A model generated the notes under the pieces. It was not told the origin of the DNA and did no database searches. It was given only the letters and a program-made list of their open reading frames with translations. DNA of 41,962 nucleotides, taken from assembly GCA_002339355.1 (NCBI GenBank), contig DDKQ01000086.1:1-41962 (forward strand). Reading direction: 5' to 3'. Positions 40,118 through 41,962 of the stretch are shown here, piece by piece (within the stretch, counting starts at the first letter, position 1; each line of letters begins with the position of its first letter). A program made the position numbers and the translations under genes. This DNA comes from Candidatus Subteraquimicrobium carltonvillense (GTDB lineage Bacteria; Actinomycetota; Aquicultoria; Subteraquimicrobiales; Subteraquimicrobiaceae).

Positions 40118-41203
40118 ATGAAAATAAGACTTTTAAATTTCCTCAGTTGCCCCTTTTGTGGTGGATTTTTCAGACTACACTCTTTCCTGGCGAGAAATGA
40201 TTTTGAAACATGTGTAACGAATATCAAATGTTGTGAAAGATTTTGCGGCCTGAAGAATCGCCTTGTAACAGATTTACATGAGAAGATCGATGAAATCTGT
40301 CCGTTTTGCCATCGCATCGAAGTTGTGGATGGACTCTTAAAATGCCGGTGTGGGAGCATTTTCCCCATAGTCGATGAAATACCTCGCTTACTTACCCAAG
40401 CTCTCGCCAACTGGAGACAATTTTTGACAAAATATCAAAGGGAAATATCATATTACGTGGATTTGAAACGAATAACCATCGAATCATACCAGGGTGAGAA
40501 GGGAAGAACAAAGAGAATCTTCAGCTTAGAATGGCAGATGCTTTCACCTCGGGATCCTGTTTGGGGAATGAGCATCGAATTGAGGAAAAATGCTTTCATA
40601 GAAGGAATGGACATTGATCCGGTCATGTTAAAGAACAAAATTCTCCTTGATGCAGGTTGTGGAAACGGTACTCTATCCATTGCTCTAAGTGATTTTGGTT
40701 TAGAAGTAGTGGGGCTGGACTTAAGTTTAGGTATTGAGCAAGCAAATCAATATAAGAAAGAGCATAAATCCTCAAAATCGGGTTATGTCCACCTCGTCCA
40801 AGGTGATATATTGAATCCTCCTTTGCAAAGGAAATCCTTCGACTTCATTTATTCTGCGGGTGTCCTCCATCACACCCCAGATACCGAACAAGCCTTTAGG
40901 GGGTTCATTCCACTATTGAAGTCCGGTGGCAGGATGTATATCTGGCTCTATAAGAATATCTTTATATTCACCGGGATTATAAATATACTGAGATGGTTCA
41001 CCACAAAGACTCCTCCCATAATACTCTATTATTTATGCTATTCATTGGCTCCCATCTATAAATTGATTTCCATCCTTCCAGAATATTCCCATAACCACGA
41101 CTCTGATGAGGTACGGACCTGGTTTCTTGAAACCGGTTTTAAGAATGTCACCTTAAGGAGTGTGGGACCACGCGGTTTTGGTATGTATGGAGATCGTATC
41201 TAA
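40118..41203 (+). CDS. SAM-dependent methyltransferase with N-terminal zinc-ribbon regions
   Basis: A 361-residue protein. The N-terminal third has Trm112-like cysteine pairs: LSCPFCGGFF, NIKCCERFCG, EICPFCHRIEV and LKCRCGSIFPIVDEIPRLL. The class I methyltransferase domain follows: motif I LLDAGCGNGTLSIALSDFG, the acidic VVGLDLS, and FDFIYSAGVLHHTPDTEQAF. It is then hydrophobic (IFIFTGIINILRWF, IILYYLCYSLAPIYKL), suggesting membrane association. UbiE/small-molecule type is likely, as in lipid, quinone or antibiotic methylation; the substrate is unknown. It lies 23 nt after the radical SAM remnant and may have belonged to the same pathway. Confidence 0.85.
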   Translation: MKIRLLNFLSCPFCGGFFRLHSFLARNDFETCVTNIKCCERFCGLKNRLVTDLHEKIDEICPFCHRIEVVDGLLKCRCGSIFPIVDEIPRLLTQALANWRQFLTKYQREISYYVDLKRITIESYQGEKGRTKRIFSLEWQMLSPRDPVWGMSIELRKNAFIEGMDIDPVMLKNKILLDAGCGNGTLSIALSDFGLEVVGLDLSLGIEQANQYKKEHKSSKSGYVHLVQGDILNPPLQRKSFDFIYSAGVLHHTPDTEQAFRGFIPLLKSGGRMYIWLYKNIFIFTGIINILRWFTTKTPPIILYYLCYSLAPIYKLISILPEYSHNHDSDEVRTWFLETGFKNVTLRSVGPRGFGMYGDRI

Positions 41204-41228
41204 AACATATTGAAGGGAGGGGGATTAA

Positions 41229-41465
41229 ATGGCTTCAGCATATATCTTCATCAAAGTTCAGGCGGGCAAAATAAGGGATGCAGTCCAGGAGATTTCCAAA
41301 ATTGAGGGGGTAAAGTCCGTACACGCTTGTTGGGGTCAACCGGGAGATCTCATCGCTTTTGTCGAAGCACCAGATCATAAAGCTTTAGCCGATTTGGTGC
41401 TCGCGAAAATACATGGTATCGATGGGGTCACGGAGACCAATACACGCATAGTCGTGGAAGTTTAA
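41229..41465 (+). CDS. Stand-alone Lrp/AsnC ligand-binding (RAM) domain protein
   Basis: A 78-residue protein with GAAGGGAGGGGG upstream. It is only the effector-binding alpha-beta sandwich of Lrp/AsnC regulators: ASAYIFIKVQAGKIRDAVQE, then IEGVKSVHACWGQPGDLIAF and IHGIDGVTETNTRIVV. No HTH is present. Such SraA/RAM proteins form oligomers and may bind amino acids or small ligands; the partner regulator is not in the window. Its stop overlaps the stop of the convergent gene. Confidence 0.88.
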   Translation: MASAYIFIKVQAGKIRDAVQEISKIEGVKSVHACWGQPGDLIAFVEAPDHKALADLVLAKIHGIDGVTETNTRIVVEV

Positions 41466-41884
41466 CTTTCTCTTAAGCCTTTGCGTTTCGAGATTTTGTT
41501 TATTTGAATGACATCGATGTGCTCTGTGAAGATTTTTTCTTTTTTGCATGCTAAATCGAAGATTTTAATCAGACTCGAAGCGTGTGAGGGAAGAGACAAA
41601 ACGTAGACCGCCTCTTCAAGCTCTTTACAGCGAGCTCCCTTTTGATTCAGAAAAATGTGCACGAGAGACCGGTGTGGAAGGTTTTCAACGGTATAGGGAG
41701 AGCGCAATAAATCTCGTGCAATGATACAAAGAGTATCCGCAATTTGACCATTGATCTTCTCAAGAGATTCGTTTTCCTTAGTGGTGCGGAAAAAATTTGG
41801 GTAAACCTTTCCCAATTTCTCAAGGAATTTTAAGAAATCCATTCCCTCCTCAAAAAAGGCTTCTAACTCTCTTTTTACCACCAT
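41462..41884 (-). CDS. Hypothetical protein
   Basis: Not recognised. A 140-residue, mostly helical protein; the ATG at 41884 has AAGGGGGTGA directly upstream, better than the in-frame start at 41902. It begins VVKRELEAFFEEGMDFLKFL, has one central Cys pair region (DTLCIIARDLL, GARCKELEEAVYVL) and a basic C-terminus (NKISKRKGLRES). No signal peptide or membrane helix. The strong ribosome site supports it as a real gene. Confidence 0.6.
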   Translation of the reverse strand: MVVKRELEAFFEEGMDFLKFLEKLGKVYPNFFRTTKENESLEKINGQIADTLCIIARDLLRSPYTVENLPHRSLVHIFLNQKGARCKELEEAVYVLSLPSHASSLIKIFDLACKKEKIFTEHIDVIQINKISKRKGLRES

Positions 41885-41962
41885 TTCACCCCCTTCCAAC
41901 AAACTACAAATTCTTTAACTTGCATTTGATTTACATCAACCTCATAGGATTATTATATTTAT

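Overview
The window reads as a chromosomal, housekeeping-rich stretch from a bacterium of moderate GC. No phage, CRISPR array, rRNA, tRNA or intact transposase was seen. Three things point to a deep-branching, probably anaerobic, actinobacterial-type lineage. The gene between coaD and yceD resembles mycobacterial SepIVA. Thiazole is made by an archaeal-type, histidine-bearing Thi4. Fatty acid synthesis uses the flavoprotein FabK rather than FabI. The lineage is inference, not proof; no ribosomal RNA gene is present to settle it.

Layout. 1-4705: a 5'-truncated LCP cell-wall ligase, a DUF2007 protein, a RecB/Cas4-like nuclease with four cysteines, a DUF362 lipoprotein and a coiled-coil M23 peptidase. 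4736-6344 (minus): DUF1284 protein and purM. 6406-11254: a TPP-riboswitch-controlled thiamine operon (thi4-thiE-thiC-thiL-thiD) that covers de novo thiamine diphosphate synthesis using sulfide-type Thi4 in place of ThiG/ThiF/ThiS. 11280-16154: rpmB (minus), a DUF1858 protein, recG, rsmD, coaD and the SepIVA-like gene, closed by a strong terminator. 16263-24927: a promoter, then yceD-rpmF-plsX-fabH-fabK-fabD-fabG-acpP-fabK2-fabF, a type II fatty-acid cluster lacking fabZ and the acetyl-CoA carboxylase genes. 25116-30738: rnc, a divergent 3D-domain protein, smc and ftsY. 30735-32554 (minus): an XRE regulator and a beta-propeller-like lipoprotein. 32689-39051: ffh-rpsP-khpA-rimM-trmD-rplS-lepB-rnhB-unknown-yraN. 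39130-41884: a decayed radical SAM gene, a methyltransferase, a stand-alone Lrp/AsnC effector domain and an unknown gene.

The genes form three main programmes: cofactor supply (thiamine), membrane lipid synthesis, and the translation/secretion/chromosome module (SRP Ffh with its receptor FtsY, signal peptidase, Smc, S16/L19 and their RNA-modifying partners).

The most unusual signals are these. (1) The smc product is only about 916 residues and shows no recognisable hinge domain between its two canonical ATPase halves. (2) Two intergenic copies of an undescribed structured element (20106-20375 and 31239-31417) share nearly identical 61-nt left and about 48-nt right ends that pair with each other, but carry unrelated interiors of 162 and 70 nt. 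One copy sits directly before fabD, whose start may be a rare ATT. (3) A GC-rich palindromic repeat is inserted in frame in recG, and a relative forms the C-terminus of the XRE gene. (4) AT-rich direct repeats and a shared promoter-like motif occur upstream of fabG and rnc.
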